A DNA stretch of 64,000 nucleotides from Micromonospora sp. NBC_01813 (GTDB lineage: Bacteria; Actinomycetota; Actinomycetes; Mycobacteriales; Micromonosporaceae). Under the pieces are notes generated by a model, which ran no database searches, had not been told where the DNA came from, and saw only the letters and a list, made by a program, of their open reading frames with translations. The stretch lies in the NCBI RefSeq assembly GCF_035917335.1, contig NZ_CP109067.1:2913001-2977000 (forward strand), given 5' to 3'. The position numbers and the translations under genes were made by a program. Below are positions 62,501 to 64,000 of the stretch, piece after piece; position 1 is the first letter of the stretch, and each line of letters begins with the position of its first letter.

Positions 62501-63177
62501 GTCGCGGCCGTCGCCAACGCGCCGAGCGACAGCAGTCGCAGCCCGCCACGCCACCACCGTCGACCGGTGAACCGCGCCACCAGCACTCCAGCGACGAACA
62601 GGCCCGCGCCACCGACGGCCAGCGCGAGCCACAACTGCCCGAACCCGAGCAGGAACGGCAGCAACGGCACGAGCGCACCGACCGAGAAACAGCTGAACGA
62701 CGATCCGGCGGCCACCCATGGACTCGGCCGGTCGTCGGGATCGACTCCGAGCTCCTCCTGGACGTGCATCCGCAGTGCGGCTTCCGGCCGATCCCGCAAC
62801 GCCGTCGCGACCTGCTCGGCGAGATCCGCTGGTATCCCCCGCCCGACGAGCAGACCGGCGAGCTCCCTTGCCTCCGCCTCGGGATGGCGGTCCAGCTCGT
62901 AGCGCTCCTTGGCGATCTCCGCGGCGATCTGCTCGTTCTGCGCCCGGACGCTGGTGTACTCGCCGATCGCCATCGATATCGCACCGGCGACCAGCCCGGC
63001 GGTGCCGGCCAGGACGATGCTCCCGGCCGCCGCCCCACCCCCGCCGACCCCGGCGATCAGGGCGATGTTGGTCACCAACCCGTCCATCGTGCCGAAGACG
63101 GCCGGACGCAGCCAGCCACCGGCGACGTCGGCATGGTGCTCGCCGATGGTCGCCGCCGGCGGCGGTGCGGCACTCAC
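62455..63177 (-). CDS. VIT1/CCC1-family iron/manganese transporter
   Basis: A 240-residue five-helix transporter. '[20 protein letters not shown]' is the family's first-helix motif and '[20 protein letters not shown]' its second. A cytoplasmic helical insert ('[20 protein letters not shown]...') with many glutamates should be the metal-binding domain of plant VIT1 relatives. Members move Fe2+ or Mn2+ out of the cytoplasm. The GTG start overlaps the stop of map (GTGA), so it is cotranslated with map. The 3' end overlaps the PadR gene. Confidence 0.9.
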   Translation of the reverse strand: MSAAPPPAATIGEHHADVAGGWLRPAVFGTMDGLVTNIALIAGVGGGGAAAGSIVLAGTAGLVAGAISMAIGEYTSVRAQNEQIAAEIAKERYELDRHPEAEARELAGLLVGRGIPADLAEQVATALRDRPEAALRMHVQEELGVDPDDRPSPWVAAGSSFSCFSVGALVPLLPFLLGFGQLWLALAVGGAGLFVAGVLVARFTGRRWWRGGLRLLSLGALATAATYLVGRLVGAGVGLS

Positions 63178-64000
63178 GGCAGGGTGAGGATCTCGTGGCC
63201 GTCCTCGGTCACCAGAATCGTGTGCTCGAACTGGGCGGTCCAGCGGCGGTCCTTCGTCACCACCGTCCAGCCGTCACGCCACATGTCGTACTCGTAGGTG
63301 CCGAGGGTGATCATCGGCTCGATGGTGAAGGTCATCCCCGGCTCCATCAGGTCGGTGGGCCGTGGGCTGTCGTAGTGCGGCACGTACAGGCCGCTGTGGA
63401 ACGCCTCGCCGATGCCGTGACCGGTGAAGTCCCGGACCACGCCGTAGCCGAACCGGCGGGCATAGGACTCGATGACCCGGCCGATCACGTTGATCTGCCG
63501 GCCAGGGGCGACCGACCGGATCCCCCGCATCATGGCTTCGTGGGTCCGCTCCACCAACAACCGGGCCTCTTCGCTGACCTCGCCGACGCAGAACGTGGCA
63601 TCGGTGTCGCCGTGCACGCCGTCGAGGAAGGCGGTCACGTCGATGTTGATGATGTCGCCGTCGGCCAGCGCGGTGGAGTCGGGTATGCCGTGACAGACGA
63701 CCTCGTTGAGGCTGGTGCAGCAGGACTTGGGGAATCCCTTGTAACCCAACGTCGACGGGTACGCCCCGTGGTCGCAGAGGAACTCGTGCACCACGCGGTC
63801 TATCTCGTCGGTGGTCACCCCGGGCTTGCAGTGCTCGCCGGCGAGCTGTACGGCCTGGGCGGCGAGCCGGCCGGCCACCCGCATCCGTTCGATGGTCTCC
63901 GGGGTCTGGACGTGCGAGCCGCGCCACGGGGTGGGCCGCTTGCGGCCGACGTACTCCGGCCGGGCGATGTGCGCCGGCACCTGGCGCCAGGGCGACAGCG
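63174..64000 (-). CDS. map: Type I methionine aminopeptidase, 5' partial
   Basis: The frame is open beyond the right edge: residues LSPWRQ precede the GTG at 63980, so that GTG is probably internal and the true start is outside the window. The visible part holds the M24 peptidase fold with metal ligands in '[20 protein letters not shown]', '[11 protein letters not shown]', 'FTIEPMI' and 'AQFEHTILV'. It removes the initiator methionine from nascent proteins. The N-terminal '[13 protein letters not shown]' is the SH3-binding-like extension typical of the actinobacterial MapA/MetAP1c type. It is coupled to the VIT1-like gene. Confidence 0.93.
   Translation of the reverse strand, partial: LSPWRQVPAHIARPEYVGRKRPTPWRGSHVQTPETIERMRVAGRLAAQAVQLAGEHCKPGVTTDEIDRVVHEFLCDHGAYPSTLGYKGFPKSCCTSLNEVVCHGIPDSTALADGDIINIDVTAFLDGVHGDTDATFCVGEVSEEARLLVERTHEAMMRGIRSVAPGRQINVIGRVIESYARRFGYGVVRDFTGHGIGEAFHSGLYVPHYDSPRPTDLMEPGMTFTIEPMITLGTYEYDMWRDGWTVVTKDRRWTAQFEHTILVTEDGHEILTLP

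Overview
The window is high-GC actinobacterial chromosome, most likely from the family Micromonosporaceae (Micromonospora or Solwaraspora-like). That placement is an inference from GC-rich codon use, frequent GTG starts, the ClgR-PspA-PspM stress locus, ThyX, and the order ftsK / rimO-pgsA-cinA / clgR-pspA-pspM, rnj-dapA-thyX, and dapB / pepR-pnp-rpsO-ribF-truB / nrnA-rbfA-infB-nusA-rimP, which follows the mycobacterial and actinomycete backbone. No tRNA, rRNA, CRISPR array, insertion sequence or prophage was seen. Almost everything is core genome, with small accessory insertions.

Layout. 1-1191: the end of a PNPOx-like flavoprotein and a LysE-family exporter. 1211-3609: two paired CNNM/CBS membrane proteins, with a possible leaderless leader peptide. 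3759-10169: a complete Mrp Na+/H+ antiporter operon (A-B fusion, C, D, E, F, G), preceded by a small exported protein. 11057-16154: a small hypothetical protein and the giant Lhr helicase. 16439-18720: a CPCC zinc-type protein, a DUF4142 exported protein and the Nei2 glycosylase. 18623-21112: the envelope-stress genes pspM, pspA and clgR. 21246-27533: cinA, pgsA, rimO, an inserted sugE/tetR efflux pair with an unusual double operator, and ftsK.

27747-31619 is a three-gene cassette: a YbjN protein, an HSP90-family ATPase and a helical-repeat protein with a second YbjN domain. It is the best candidate here for a little-described system. 31585-35127: DUF2784, a secreted S1 protease with two propeptide-like segments, and a DUF397/HTH pair. 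35221-39354: rnj, dapA, thyX and a DUF2752 protein. 39351-43679: a YcaQ-like DNA glycosylase, YggT, two GNAT acetyltransferases and a GT87 mannosyltransferase-like protein.

43701-60559 is the translation, RNA-decay and lysine block, all on the minus strand. In transcription order it runs rimP, nusA, ylxR, infB, DUF503, rbfA, nrnA, two membrane proteins, a MATE exporter, truB, ribF, rpsO, pnp, an M16 peptidase and dapB. 60853-64000: an exported lipoprotein with a DUF4439 ferritin-like partner, a PadR regulator, a VIT1/CCC1 transporter, and map running off the right edge.

Functional themes are envelope ion homeostasis and stress (Mrp, Psp, CNNM), DNA repair (Lhr, Nei2, YcaQ), and the coupled transcription-translation-RNA turnover operons. 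Noncoding signals include several strong inverted repeats at operon junctions, a 33-bp tandem repeat between the M16 peptidase and dapB genes, and a 48-bp in-frame repeat inside infB.
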